A stretch of 64,000 bases of DNA from Mesorhizobium sp. 1M-11 (lineage in GTDB: Bacteria; Pseudomonadota; Alphaproteobacteria; Rhizobiales; Rhizobiaceae): NCBI RefSeq assembly GCF_001303895.1, contig NZ_LJSD01000057.1:62001-126000 (forward strand), read 5' to 3'. Shown piece after piece: positions 17,804 through 26,493 of this stretch. The notes under the pieces were generated by a model. It was not told where the DNA came from. It made no database searches and worked only from the letters and a program-made list of their open reading frames with translations. The position numbers and the translations under genes are program-made. The first letter of the stretch is position 1, and every line of letters starts with the position of its first letter.

Positions 17804-18451
17804 TTGCCCCAGACTGCGCAAACACGCCGCGAACAACAAAAGGCGGCATTGCGATCCGAACTCGTGGCCGCAGCTCACAAGCTGGTACAGGAGGAAGGTT
17901 ACGAGGGATTGACCATCCGCAAGCTGGCCAAGATGGTCGGCTATGCGCCGATGTCGGTTTATTCTTACTTCGCCGACAAGCAGGATATCCTGTTTGCTCT
18001 GGCTGAAGATGCCTTCCAGATACTGGCCAAGCGCATCGAACAGAATGCCCCCGACGACCCGATCGATGCGCTGCGTGCGGTCATGACCGAATATGCCGCC
18101 TTCGGCCTTGGCAATCCCAACGAATACCGCACCGTCTTCATGACGGAGAAGACGAAGCTGCCCGAAGGCCGTTCATTCGAAAAGCTTGACGAAGAAAACC
18201 CGGCGATGAAGTTGCTCATCGACCGCGTAGAAGCCTGCGTCGCTGCCGGCAAGTTGAAGGGCGATCCCCACGCCATCGCCACCATGCTGTGGGCAACCGG
18301 CCACGGCACGATCTCGCTGTTGATCACGTTCCCCTTCTATCATTTCGGCGACCAGCAGGCTTTCGTGAAACGGATGTGCGAATTCGGCCTGGCGGCGCTG
18401 CAAGGCCAAGATATTCCTCCTCTCGGCGACCAACCTCCCAAGAAATGCTGA
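17804..18451 (+). CDS. TetR family transcriptional regulator
   Basis: About 215 residues from the proposed TTG start. SD-like AGAAAGG lies about 8 nt upstream; in-frame GTG at 17768 and ATG at 17738 are alternatives. The helix-turn-helix is at residues ~20-70 (LTIRKLAKMVGYAPMSVYSY followed by FADKQDIL). The C-terminal region resembles the TetR C-terminal domain of acyl-CoA or lipid-linked regulators. It follows the SDR/MaoC/kinase operon on the same strand by 107 bp and may regulate it or itself. No other target is evident. Confidence 0.88.
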   Translation: MPQTAQTRREQQKAALRSELVAAAHKLVQEEGYEGLTIRKLAKMVGYAPMSVYSYFADKQDILFALAEDAFQILAKRIEQNAPDDPIDALRAVMTEYAAFGLGNPNEYRTVFMTEKTKLPEGRSFEKLDEENPAMKLLIDRVEACVAAGKLKGDPHAIATMLWATGHGTISLLITFPFYHFGDQQAFVKRMCEFGLAALQGQDIPPLGDQPPKKC

Positions 18452-18768
18452 GGCCGTAGCGCCGCAATCGATGCTCTGGCGACGCCGGATCCGCGACCGG
18501 GAACTCTGCGATTTGGTTTCATACCGTGGCGACCGGTGCTTTCCTGCGCTTGCCACAAACCGCACCATTCTCTGAACGTCTTCAGCCCGTCCTTTCAATG
18601 ACTTGGCTTCGACACGCGCACGGGCTGGAGATCGTACCAGGCACATGCTCAAAGAAAACTTTCGTACACGTACGATTTCCTCTTGAACTTCCTTCAAGAC
18701 GGGCATACATGTGCGAAGCAGCGTACATGTACGGAAATAGAATTCAGATCTTGAACCGGAGAAAGTCG
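18452..18768. other. 317-bp gap with two near-identical palindromes
   Basis: No gene is supported here. The right half carries CGTACACGTACG at 18663-18674 and the perfect palindrome CGTACATGTACG at 18722-18733, 59 bp apart, just before the small secreted protein gene. An open frame runs through from 18526 but has no coding character before the signal peptide at 18769. Confidence 0.6.
18722..18733. promoter_or_regulatory. Candidate operator palindrome (second copy at 18663-18674)
   Basis: The perfect 12-bp palindrome CGTACATGTACG lies 36 bp before the start of the small secreted protein gene. A one-mismatch copy lies 59 bp upstream. Paired sites at this distance suggest cooperative binding by a dimeric regulator that is not identified in the window. 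Confidence 0.45.
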
Positions 18769-18990
18769 ATGAAAACGACAGCTCTTGCCCTCGCCGCCCT
18801 GGTTGCCCTTTCGGGCACCGCCTTCGCAGGCGAAACCGTAAAGACCCACGCCCCCGCCACCCATGCCCAGACCACAGTCAAGGGCAAGCTCGATTATGCC
18901 TCGACCGGCTCGATCAAGCAGGACAAGAACACCAATGGCCCGCGCCTCGGCGTTGACGTGAGCCCATGGACCATGCCGACCATCCGGTAA
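18769..18990 (+). CDS. Small secreted protein (DUF680-like)
   Basis: 73 residues. MKTTALALAALVALSGTAFA is a textbook Sec signal peptide with an AxA-type cleavage site, leaving a ~53-residue polar peptide rich in Thr, Lys and Asn (ASTGSIKQDKN). The combination of this leader and a short 'TGSI' segment resembles the DUF680 proteins abundant in Mesorhizobium; that family call is tentative. GGAGAA precedes the ATG. A strong terminator follows 31 bp after the stop. Function unknown; probably periplasmic. Confidence 0.75.
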   Translation: MKTTALALAALVALSGTAFAGETVKTHAPATHAQTTVKGKLDYASTGSIKQDKNTNGPRLGVDVSPWTMPTIR

Positions 18991-19021
18991 GGCTCTCCCC
19001 CTCCCTTACGGACTGAACGGC

Positions 19022-19056
19022 AAAAAAGGCGACTGGATTTCCAGTCGCCTTTTTTC
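19022..19056. terminator. Strong hairpin terminator, active in both directions
   Basis: A 15-base stem (AAAAAAGGCGACTGG and its complement) has a 4-base loop ATTT and A/T runs on both sides. It lies between the small secreted protein gene and the convergent small acidic protein gene, so it can end transcripts from either side. Confidence 0.9.
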
Positions 19057-19106
19057 TTTTGAAACGCGGACGGGAGTTTCGCCGGAGATCTCGCCGGAAA
19101 GCGGCC

Positions 19107-19316
19107 TTAGAGCTTCGGTTTTCCGGGTTTCGCGGGCGCTCCCGAGATGGACGTGTTCGTTACCGCGACCGGATCGCTGGCCGGAAACGTATCCTCCAGC
19201 CCCTCTTCCAGTTCCTCTTCAGCATCGTGCCCGCTGTGCCGTTCATGTTCAAATGAGCGAACAGCAGCTGTTTTCTTCGATTTAGATGACCTTGCGGGCT
19301 TGGACGGACTGGCCAT
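19107..19316 (-). CDS. Small acidic hypothetical protein
   Basis: 69 residues: a basic Ser/Lys-rich head (SKPARSSKSKK), an acidic middle (AEEELEEGLEDTFPASDPVA) and a Pro/Gly tail. The DTFPASDP motif recurs in short uncharacterised rhizobial proteins, as far as I recall, which argues that this is a real gene rather than chance. No membrane segment or signal peptide. It lies alone between the terminator at 19022 and the sarcosine oxidase operon, with its own start. Function unknown. Confidence 0.65.
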   Translation of the reverse strand: MASPSKPARSSKSKKTAAVRSFEHERHSGHDAEEELEEGLEDTFPASDPVAVTNTSISGAPAKPGKPKL

Positions 19317-19396
19317 GGATCACTCCCTCTATCCTTCGGACAGAACGGCGCGGCCCGTCTTTGGTTCCTCGCGCATCCGAAGGGACACGCGGCACT

Positions 19397-19969
19397 TTAT
19401 GCCGCCGCATCGCGTGCTGCCTCTGAAAGGAAAGTAAAGACATAGTCGGAGAAGGAGCGCCAGCATTCGACGCGGAAGGCGTCTTCGGCTGTCCGATGAA
19501 GCACGATCTCGACCTTGCCGAAGATGGTGCGCGAACAGGCGCCAACCGGAAAACCGGCCAACGACAGATCCTGCGGACAGCCAGCGCTGAGTGTCGCTTC
19601 CGCACCTGGACCGGTCACGCCGATCGCCACATTGCGGTGCGAGATGCCGACCGCGGAATGCAATTGCTTGACCTTGGCACAATCGGCCAGCGGGTCACCG
19701 CCAGCCTCGTCGATCACCAGCCACTCGTCCGGCCCCAGCCAAAGCGCAAGGCGACCGCCCTTCGAGGCTGAGGTTTTCGGCTTCTTTGGGAGCGTCAGCC
19801 CAAGCGCCTTGGAGAGGGCAGCGAGCGAAGCCTCCGGAGCACGCAGCGAAATGCGTTCGGCCGGGTCCAGCGCGGTCAGCGCAACATGGGCAGCCGACGC
19901 GTTGCGTCCCGCCAGGGCGGGGTGGCGCTCCGCCTGAACAATTCCGGTTTTCTGGGCAGCCTTAGCCAT
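19397..19969 (-). CDS. soxG: Sarcosine oxidase subunit gamma
   Basis: 190 residues, last gene of the sox operon. The central WLGPDEWLVID matches the gamma subunit of heterotetrameric sarcosine oxidase, a GcvT-related fold without its own cofactor. The complex oxidises sarcosine (N-methylglycine) to glycine, passing the one-carbon unit to tetrahydrofolate. The start overlaps the end of soxA by 8 bp. N-terminal residues 1-30 are variable in the family, so exact start choice is supported mainly by the overlap. Confidence 0.93.
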   Translation of the reverse strand: MAKAAQKTGIVQAERHPALAGRNASAAHVALTALDPAERISLRAPEASLAALSKALGLTLPKKPKTSASKGGRLALWLGPDEWLVIDEAGGDPLADCAKVKQLHSAVGISHRNVAIGVTGPGAEATLSAGCPQDLSLAGFPVGACSRTIFGKVEIVLHRTAEDAFRVECWRSFSDYVFTFLSEAARDAAA

Positions 19970-22952
19970 TGAGGCGTTCTCCCTTCTCGTCGAAGAACAC
20001 CATGCCGGTGACTTCCACCTCGATCACCTTGTCAGGCATCGGCACATAAAGCGTTTCGCCCATACGGTCACGCCCGCCGGCAACCAGCGCCAACGCGATC
20101 GAGCGCCCGCAATTCTCCGACCAGTAGCTCGACGTGACATGACCGATCATCTTCATCGGAATCGGCTGGTTCGGGTTGTCGACGACCTGCGCGCCTTCTT
20201 CCAGGACGATCTTCGGGTCCTTGGTCCTGAGACCGACCAGCTGTTTGCGGCCCTTGGCAACGAGGTCGGGCCGCGTCAGGCCGCGAATGCCGACGAAGTC
20301 GGTCTTCTTCTTGCCGACCGCCCAGTCGAGACCGGCATCGTTCGGTGTGACGGTCCCGTCCGTGTCCTGGCCGACTATGATGTAGCCCTTTTCGGCGCGC
20401 AGCACGTGCATGGCCTCGGTACCGTAGGCTGCAGCGTCATGCTTTTGCCCTTCGGCCCAGAGCGCTTCCCAGACCGCCTGTCCGTAGTCGGCCGGCACGT
20501 TGACTTCGAAGCCGCGGTCGCCGGTGAACGACATGCGGAACAACCGTGTCGGCACGCCGCAGATCTTGCCCTCGCGCACCGACATATGCGGCATCGCCTC
20601 GTCGGACATGTCGATGCCTTCGACCAGCGGCGCGATGATCTCGCGCGACTTCGGCCCTTGTACCGCGATGACCGCCCATTGCTCGGAAATCGAGGTCAGC
20701 CAGACATTGAGTTGCGGGAACTCCGTCTGGAGATAATCTTCCATATGGTTCATGACGCGGGCAGCACCGCCCGTGGTCGTCGTCACATGGAAGCGGTCGG
20801 CGGCAAGACGACCGACCACACCGTCGTCATAGATGAAACCGTCTTCGCGCAGCATGATGCCGTAGCGACAGCGGCCGACTTCCAGCTTTTCCCACGGATT
20901 GGTGTAGAGCAGCTCCATGAATTTGGCGGCATCGGGCCCGACCACTTCGATCTTGCCCAGCGTCGAGGCATCGAAAAGACCAGCCGTCTTGCGCACCGCC
21001 ACGCATTCGCGGTCGACGGCAGCGTGCATATCTTCGCCGGCGCGCGGGAAATACCAGGCCCGCTTCCACTGCCCGACATCCTCGAACACGGCACCATGCT
21101 TCTCGGCCCAGCCATGCATCGGCGTGCGTCGGGTCGGGTCGAACAGCGGCCCCCGCGCGTGCGAGATGATGGCGCCGAAGGTGACGGGCGTATAGGGCGC
21201 GCGGAAGGTGGTGAGGCCCACTTCCGGGATCGGCTTGCTCAACATGTCGGCGGCGATCGCCAGGCCGTGCATGTTGGAGGTCTTGCCCTGGTCGGTCGCC
21301 ATGCCGTTGGTGGTGAAACGCTTGACGTGTTCGATCGAGCGCATGCCTTCGCGCACAGCCTGACGGATATCCTTGGCGGTGACGTCGTTCTGGAAATCGA
21401 CGAAGGCCTTCACCGTCGCATCCGGACCAGCGCCGGGTGCGGAACCGAGCATGCCGCGCGACCAGACCTCGTCGGCATCGACCTTCGGCTTGTTGGCCTT
21501 GGCCGCTTTGCCGCCCGTTTCCTTCGCGGCCTTGGCGCCGGCGGCATAGGCTTCGTCCATCGAGGCGGCGAGCCCGTCGGTGCCGTTGCACGCGCCGACC
21601 GAAACGCAGTCCTGCGCATAGGTGCCAGGTACGAAACGCTTGTCCTCGTTGAACGCGACTTTGCCGCGCGATTGCGAGAACAGATGCACCGACGGCGTCC
21701 AGCCGGCCGACATCAGCAAGGCGTCGATGGCGATCGTGCGCTCGCCGCCGCCGTTCTTCGGTTGCACGATCATCGACGAGACGCGCAGCTTGCCGCCGAC
21801 GCGTGTGACCGCACGGCCGTCGTGGATCTCGATGCCGGCAGCGCGGGCCTGGTCGATCAACGCACCGGAAGGATTGTCGCGCAGATCGACGATGGCCGCG
21901 ACATTGACGCCGGCCTTCTTCAGGTCGATCGCCGCAGCATAGGCGGAATCGTTGGCGGTGTAGACACCGACATTGCGGCCGACCGCAACGCCATAGTGAT
22001 TGAGATAGGTCCGCGCAGCGGACGCCAGCATCACACCCGGCCGATCGTTGTCGGCGAACACCATGTGCCGTTCGATGGCGCCGGTGGCGAGCACGACACG
22101 TTTGGCGCGCACCTGCCACAGCCGCTCGCGCGGCACGTCATGGCCGGGATCGGCCAGATGCTCGCTGACGCGCTCCACCAAGGCGACGAAATTCTGCGCG
22201 TAGTAGCCGAACGCCGTCGTGCGCGGCAGCACCCGTACATTGCCCATGCTCTTCAGCTTGGCCACGACACCCTGTGCCCAGGCCCAGCCATCCTGGCCTT
22301 CGATCCCAGCGCCGCTCTCGAAGCGCAGCGCACCGCCGAATTCCGCCTGTTCGTCGGCGACGATGACGCGTACGCCGGTTTCCGCTGCCGCGAGCGCCGC
22401 GGCAAGGCCCGCGGCACCACCGCCCACGATCAGCACATCGCAATGCGCGAAACGGGACGAATAGTGATCGGGATCCGGCTGGTCTGGCGCGACGCCCAGA
22501 CCGGCGGCCGAGCGGATATTCGGCTCATAGATGTTCTTCCAGGCCGACTTCGGCCACATGAAGGTCTTGTAGTAGAAGCCGGCGGAGAAGAAGGGCGAAG
22601 CCACATCGTTGACCGCGCCCACGTCGAAGGACAGCGACGGCCAGCGGTTCTGCGATTTGGCCGACAGCCCGTCATAAAGCTCCTGCACGGTGGCGCGCAC
22701 ATTGGGCGTCTTGCGGGCGCTGTCGCGCGCGATCTCGACCAGCGCGTTCGGTTCCTCCGCACCGGCCGACAGGAACCCGCGCGGACGGTGGTATTTGAAG
22801 GAACGGCCGACCAGATGCACGCCGTTGGCGAGCAGCGCCGAAGCCAGCGTATCGCCCTCGACGCCGGTATAGGCCTTGCCGTCGAAGGTGAAGCGGGCGG
22901 TCCTGGCCGGCGTCAAGCGGCCGGCATTGCCAATGCGAAAAGCCCCGCTCAT
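19962..22952 (-). CDS. soxA: Sarcosine oxidase subunit alpha
   Basis: 996 residues, the expected alpha-subunit size. The N-terminus (MSGAFRIGNAGRL) leads into a ferredoxin-like part, with VEGDTLASALLANGVHL and YHRPRGFLSAG. A dinucleotide-binding motif DVLIVGGGAAGLAAALAAAE follows near residue 175, and the C-terminal 400 residues are a GcvT/aminomethyltransferase-like domain that uses folate. I start at the ATG whose first bases overlap the soxD stop (ATGA); a start 90 codons upstream would be read from within soxD. It carries NAD and folate chemistry of the complex in the cytoplasm. Confidence 0.95.
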   Translation of the reverse strand: MSGAFRIGNAGRLTPARTARFTFDGKAYTGVEGDTLASALLANGVHLVGRSFKYHRPRGFLSAGAEEPNALVEIARDSARKTPNVRATVQELYDGLSAKSQNRWPSLSFDVGAVNDVASPFFSAGFYYKTFMWPKSAWKNIYEPNIRSAAGLGVAPDQPDPDHYSSRFAHCDVLIVGGGAAGLAAALAAAETGVRVIVADEQAEFGGALRFESGAGIEGQDGWAWAQGVVAKLKSMGNVRVLPRTTAFGYYAQNFVALVERVSEHLADPGHDVPRERLWQVRAKRVVLATGAIERHMVFADNDRPGVMLASAARTYLNHYGVAVGRNVGVYTANDSAYAAAIDLKKAGVNVAAIVDLRDNPSGALIDQARAAGIEIHDGRAVTRVGGKLRVSSMIVQPKNGGGERTIAIDALLMSAGWTPSVHLFSQSRGKVAFNEDKRFVPGTYAQDCVSVGACNGTDGLAASMDEAYAAGAKAAKETGGKAAKANKPKVDADEVWSRGMLGSAPGAGPDATVKAFVDFQNDVTAKDIRQAVREGMRSIEHVKRFTTNGMATDQGKTSNMHGLAIAADMLSKPIPEVGLTTFRAPYTPVTFGAIISHARGPLFDPTRRTPMHGWAEKHGAVFEDVGQWKRAWYFPRAGEDMHAAVDRECVAVRKTAGLFDASTLGKIEVVGPDAAKFMELLYTNPWEKLEVGRCRYGIMLREDGFIYDDGVVGRLAADRFHVTTTTGGAARVMNHMEDYLQTEFPQLNVWLTSISEQWAVIAVQGPKSREIIAPLVEGIDMSDEAMPHMSVREGKICGVPTRLFRMSFTGDRGFEVNVPADYGQAVWEALWAEGQKHDAAAYGTEAMHVLRAEKGYIIVGQDTDGTVTPNDAGLDWAVGKKKTDFVGIRGLTRPDLVAKGRKQLVGLRTKDPKIVLEEGAQVVDNPNQPIPMKMIGHVTSSYWSENCGRSIALALVAGGRDRMGETLYVPMPDKVIEVEVTGMVFFDEKGERLNG

Positions 22953-23245
22953 TTCGAAACTCCGGGCAGCTTGGAAGGCTTCGGCTCGCCGGCCTTGTAA
23001 GTCATCACGAACTTGTCGCTGACGGTGTCGCGCACCGCGTTGAAGAAGCGGGCGCAGCCATGCACGTGCCGCCAGCGCTCGTAGATGATCCCTTTCGGGT
23101 TCTGGCGGATGAAAAAGAATTTTTCGAAATCGTCGTCGCTGATGGCGGCAATATCGGTCGGACGCGCGATATGCGCCTCGCCGGCGTTGCGGAACTCGAG
23201 TTCCGGACGCTCTTCCTCGCAATAGGGGCAGCGGATGAGAAGCAT
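22949..23245 (-). CDS. soxD: Sarcosine oxidase subunit delta
   Basis: 98 residues. The N-terminal MLLIRCPYCEEERPELEF contains the CxxC half of the zinc site, and later Cys/His residues (WRHVHGCARFFN) supply further candidate zinc ligands. This small subunit stabilises heterotetrameric sarcosine oxidase. The stop overlaps the soxA start by 4 bp. A start further upstream would add an Arg/Ser-rich extension without homology, so ATG 23245 is preferred. Confidence 0.94.
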   Translation of the reverse strand: MLLIRCPYCEEERPELEFRNAGEAHIARPTDIAAISDDDFEKFFFIRQNPKGIIYERWRHVHGCARFFNAVRDTVSDKFVMTYKAGEPKPSKLPGVSK

Positions 23246-23255
23246 TGTCTTGATC

Positions 23256-23684
23256 CTAGAGTTCGCCGTCGCCGAGGCGCGCGCCTTGCGGCTGGTCGCA
23301 GAGCTTTTCGCCGAGCACCTCAAAGGGTGCGACGCGCTTAATCAGTGCCTCGACCGAGTCTGCCGGCGCAAAAAGGTCACGGTTGGTGATGTTGAGCAGG
23401 GTCAGTTCAAACGGGTCGGTCGTAACGATGACCATTCGTGGGTCCGAAGCAGCGCCATCATGAGAGGGCTCTCGCTTCTCCACAAAGGATACCGTCTTGC
23501 GTCCGGCGCTCCATACGCAGCCTAGATAGCCGGACGAAACCGAAAACGGCCAATCGTCTTCATGCGCGGCGCGGCTGATATCCTGCAACCTCACCTCGCT
23601 GGCATCGGGAAAATGGAACAATCCCTTCTCGCCGGTCAGCACAAAGGGCGCAGCCAGGGCCATGGTCGCCGCCAGCGCTTGCAT
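23256..23684 (-). CDS. Hypothetical protein inside the sox operon
   Basis: 142 residues, sandwiched between soxB (4-bp ATGA overlap) and soxD (10-bp gap). The first ~20 residues are mildly hydrophobic (MQALAATMALAAPFVLTG) but do not make a convincing signal peptide. The rest is soluble, with VSFVEKREPSHDGAAS and VTTDPFELTLLNITNRDLF. I do not recognise the family. The tight coupling implies co-translation with the oxidase, so an assembly or regulatory role is possible. Usual sox operons run directly from soxB to soxD. Confidence 0.75.
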   Translation of the reverse strand: MQALAATMALAAPFVLTGEKGLFHFPDASEVRLQDISRAAHEDDWPFSVSSGYLGCVWSAGRKTVSFVEKREPSHDGAASDPRMVIVTTDPFELTLLNITNRDLFAPADSVEALIKRVAPFEVLGEKLCDQPQGARLGDGEL

Positions 23685-24937
23685 CAGTGCGCCACGGCGG
23701 CCGCGGCCGCCTCATCAATCAGCCGCCCGCTGCGGAAGCGCTCGATGGTGAAGGGCGCGTTGATCGCATGCGGTTCGTCGCGTGCAATCGTGTGGGCAAA
23801 GACATGGCCCGAACCCGGCGTCGCCTTGAAACCGCCCGTGCCCCAGCCGCAATTCACATAGAGCCCTTTGACCGGGGTCTTGGCCAGGATCGGTGAACGG
23901 TCCGGGGTCACGTCGACAATACCGCCCCAGGAACGCAGCATCTTCATGCGCGTGAACATCGGGAACATCTCGCAGATCGCGTCCAGCGTATGGGTGAGAA
24001 TGTGCAGTCCACCGGTCTGCGAATAGGAAACATATTGATCGGTGCCGGCACCGATCACCAGTTCGCCCTTGTCGGACTGGGAGATGTAGGCGTGCACCGT
24101 GTTGGACATGACAACGCAGGGGAACACCGGCTTGACCGGCTCGGATACCAGTGCCTGCAACGGATAGCTTTCAAGCGGCATGCGCACATCGGCCATCTGC
24201 ATGATCACCGAGGAATGACCGGCAGCGACCACGCCGACCTTGCGTGCGCCGATGAACCCTTTCGAGGTCTCGACACCGGTCACCGCGCCGCTGGCGTCAC
24301 GCCGGATGCCGGTGACCTCACAGTTCTGGATGATGTCGACGCCGCGCGCCGCCGCACCGCGGGCATAGCCCCAGGCGACCGCATCATGGCGGGCGGTGCC
24401 GCCACGCCGTTGCAGCGCAGCACCCACCACCGGATAGCGCGCGTTGCGCGAGATGTTGAGCGGCGGGCAATAGGCCTTGGCTTCTTCCGGCGTCAGCCAT
24501 TCATTGTCGATGCCATTGAGGCGGTTGGCGTGGACGTGGCGCTTCAGCACCTGGACGTCGTGTACATTGTGCGCCAGCATCATCACGCCGCGCGCCGAAT
24601 ACATGACGTTGTAGTTGAGGTCCTGCGAAAGCCCGTCCCACAGCTTCACGGCGTGGTCGTAGATGCCGGCGCTCTCGTCATAGAGATAGTTGGAACGGAT
24701 GATGGTGGTGTTGCGGCCGGTATTGCCGCCGCCAAGCCAACCCTTCTCGATCACCCCGACATTGGTGATGCCGTGTTCCTTGGCAAGATAATAGGCTGTC
24801 GCCAGCCCATGCCCGCCGGCGCCGACGATGATGACATCGTAGCTCTTCTTCGGCTCCGGCGAAGGCCACTGCTCTTCCCAGCCTTTGTGACCGCGCATGG
24901 CCTCGCGGGCAATGGCGAATACCGAATATTTCTTCAC
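23684..24937 (-). CDS. soxB: Sarcosine oxidase subunit beta
   Basis: 417 residues from a GTG start (MKKYSVFAIAREAMRGHKGW), the usual beta-subunit length and N-terminus. Read from further upstream, the frame would include unrelated non-coding sequence. The FAD motif VIIVGAGGHGLATAYYLAKE lies near residue 37, and GWLGGGNTGRNTTIIRSN is a conserved flavin-site loop. This subunit carries FAD and covalent FMN and oxidises sarcosine. First gene of the operon soxB-orf-soxD-soxA-soxG; the 200-bp upstream region holds its promoter and the divergent SDR gene. Confidence 0.95.
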   Translation of the reverse strand: MKKYSVFAIAREAMRGHKGWEEQWPSPEPKKSYDVIIVGAGGHGLATAYYLAKEHGITNVGVIEKGWLGGGNTGRNTTIIRSNYLYDESAGIYDHAVKLWDGLSQDLNYNVMYSARGVMMLAHNVHDVQVLKRHVHANRLNGIDNEWLTPEEAKAYCPPLNISRNARYPVVGAALQRRGGTARHDAVAWGYARGAAARGVDIIQNCEVTGIRRDASGAVTGVETSKGFIGARKVGVVAAGHSSVIMQMADVRMPLESYPLQALVSEPVKPVFPCVVMSNTVHAYISQSDKGELVIGAGTDQYVSYSQTGGLHILTHTLDAICEMFPMFTRMKMLRSWGGIVDVTPDRSPILAKTPVKGLYVNCGWGTGGFKATPGSGHVFAHTIARDEPHAINAPFTIERFRSGRLIDEAAAAAVAH

Positions 24938-25141
24938 GTTATCTGGCCTCGCGTATGGCAATCGGGCGTCCGACGCGCGAGGAGTATCACTAGCGAAACC
25001 TCGCTGCCATCCTTGCACTGTTTGCGACGGCAATTGCCGTTTTGCGCCGTACCGTTCCCCGATCGTCGAGCCGGTTTCGGGTGGTTCGTCTCCTACCGAT
25101 CTGCGAGCAAGCCTCATCCACTTCTGGAAAGGAACAGGACC

Positions 25142-25900
25142 ATGCTCGCACTGACCAACAAGGTCGCCATCGTCACCGGCGCGTCCTCCGGCATCGGCCG
25201 CGCCACCGCGCGGCTGTTTGCCAGGGAAGGCGCCAGGATCATCGCCGCCGCCCGCCGCCAGGCCGAACTCGATGCCCTGGTCGCCGAGATCGCCGAGGAC
25301 GGCGGTGAGGCGGTCGCTCTTGCCGGCGACGTCAACGACGAAGCCTATGCCAAGGCACTGGTGGAGCTGGCGCAAGGCCGCTTCGGCGGACTGGATATTG
25401 CTTTCAACAATGCCGGTGCCGTTGGCCCTATGGGACCGGTGTCCGAAATGCCGCGCCAAACCTGGGAAGACGTGCTCGACACCAATCTGACCAGCGCCTT
25501 CCTGGCCGCCAAGCACCAGATCCCTGCGCTGCTGGCACGCGGCAACGGCTCGCTGATCTTCACCTCGAGCTTCGTCGGCGTCACCGCAGGCATGCCGGGC
25601 ATGGCCGCTTATGCCGCCGCCAAGGCTGGCCTGCTGGGCCTGACCCAGGTGCTGGCCGCCGAGTATGGTCGCGAAGGCATCCGCGTGAACGCGCTCCTGC
25701 CCGGGGGCACCGATACGCCTGCCGCGACCTTCAAGACGGCAGACGAACGCACCTTTGTCGAGGGTTTGCATGCCCTGAAGCGCATCGCGCGTCCGGAGGA
25801 GATCGCCCGCTCGGCTCTCTATCTGGCGTCGGACGCCTCTTCCTTCACCACGGGCACCGCGCTGTTTGCCGATGGCGGTGTCTCCATCAACCGCACCTGA
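25142..25900 (+). CDS. SDR family oxidoreductase
   Basis: 252 residues from MLALTNKVAIVTGASSGIGR, with GGAAAGGAA about 7 nt upstream. It has the TGASSGIG cofactor motif, FNNAGA, the serine region FTSSFVGV and YAAAKAGLLG with catalytic Tyr and Lys, ending ALFADGGVSI. A classical NAD(P)-dependent oxidoreductase. It is divergent from the sarcosine oxidase operon; no functional tie is evident beyond shared promoter space. Confidence 0.93.
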   Translation: MLALTNKVAIVTGASSGIGRATARLFAREGARIIAAARRQAELDALVAEIAEDGGEAVALAGDVNDEAYAKALVELAQGRFGGLDIAFNNAGAVGPMGPVSEMPRQTWEDVLDTNLTSAFLAAKHQIPALLARGNGSLIFTSSFVGVTAGMPGMAAYAAAKAGLLGLTQVLAAEYGREGIRVNALLPGGTDTPAATFKTADERTFVEGLHALKRIARPEEIARSALYLASDASSFTTGTALFADGGVSINRT

Positions 25901-26163
25901 GCAAGAGATAGAGACGGCGACGAAGCGTCCGGACGGGATCGCGACTGTTTGAATTGACGGTTGCCTCCGGGCGCTTCATGGTGTGCGTATTGGTGGCATT
26001 GAATGGCGTAGCGGGGCAAAAACCGCGCAAGCCGGACAAGCAACTGTGGACAATCAGTCCCGATTCTGCTATCAGCCGCCGGAATTCGTGGTGGAAGCCG
26101 CCGCGGAGGTTTGTGGCTATTGCCACTTACCTATTGATTTCAAATCGAAAGACAGGATTGCCC

Positions 26164-26424
26164 GTGCAGGTACTCGTCCGCGACAACAACGTTGATCAGG
26201 CGCTTCGCGCGCTCAAGAAGAAAATGCAGCGCGAAGGCATCTTCCGTGAAATGAAGATGCGCGGTCATTACGAGAAGCCGTCCGAGAAGCGTGCGCGTGA
26301 GAAGGCCGAGGCCGTGCGCCGCGCCCGCAAGCTGGCCCGCAAGCGCGCCCAGCGCGAAGGCCTGCTGCCTTCGACCCCGCGCCCGGCTCCTGCCGGCGCC
26401 GGTGCTGCGCGCGCTCCGCGCTAA
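26164..26424 (+). CDS. rpsU: 30S ribosomal protein S21
   Basis: 86 residues from a GTG start: MQVLVRDNNVDQALRALKKK, then REMKMRGHYEKPSEKRARE, as in other rhizobial S21 proteins. The C-terminus is a Pro/Ala tail (TPRPAPAGAGAARAPR), a common rhizobial extension. S21 joins the small subunit and assists initiation. GACAGGA precedes the GTG. It stands alone with its own 263-bp upstream region, in which I see no other gene, and is followed by a clear terminator. Confidence 0.95.
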   Translation: MQVLVRDNNVDQALRALKKKMQREGIFREMKMRGHYEKPSEKRAREKAEAVRRARKLARKRAQREGLLPSTPRPAPAGAGAARAPR

Positions 26425-26459
26425 TCCTGCCTGCATTTCGTCCTTTTCGAAGGATACAC

Positions 26460-26493
26460 AAGGTGGCGCGATGTAAATCGCCGCCACCTTTTT
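26460..26493 (+). terminator. rpsU terminator
   Basis: Stem GGTGGCG (26462-26468) pairs with CGCCACC (26482-26488), with an inner CGAT/ATCG stem, followed by TTTTTG. It begins 36 bp after the rpsU stop. Confidence 0.85.

Noticed and set aside
18526..18768. 81-codon upstream extension of the small secreted protein
   Set aside because: It would bury a perfect signal peptide and translate the palindromic promoter region.
20139..23000. A 953-codon forward frame opposite soxA
   Set aside because: Antisense to soxA, rich in His/Arg/Gly/Asp typical of a shadow frame, no recognisable motif.
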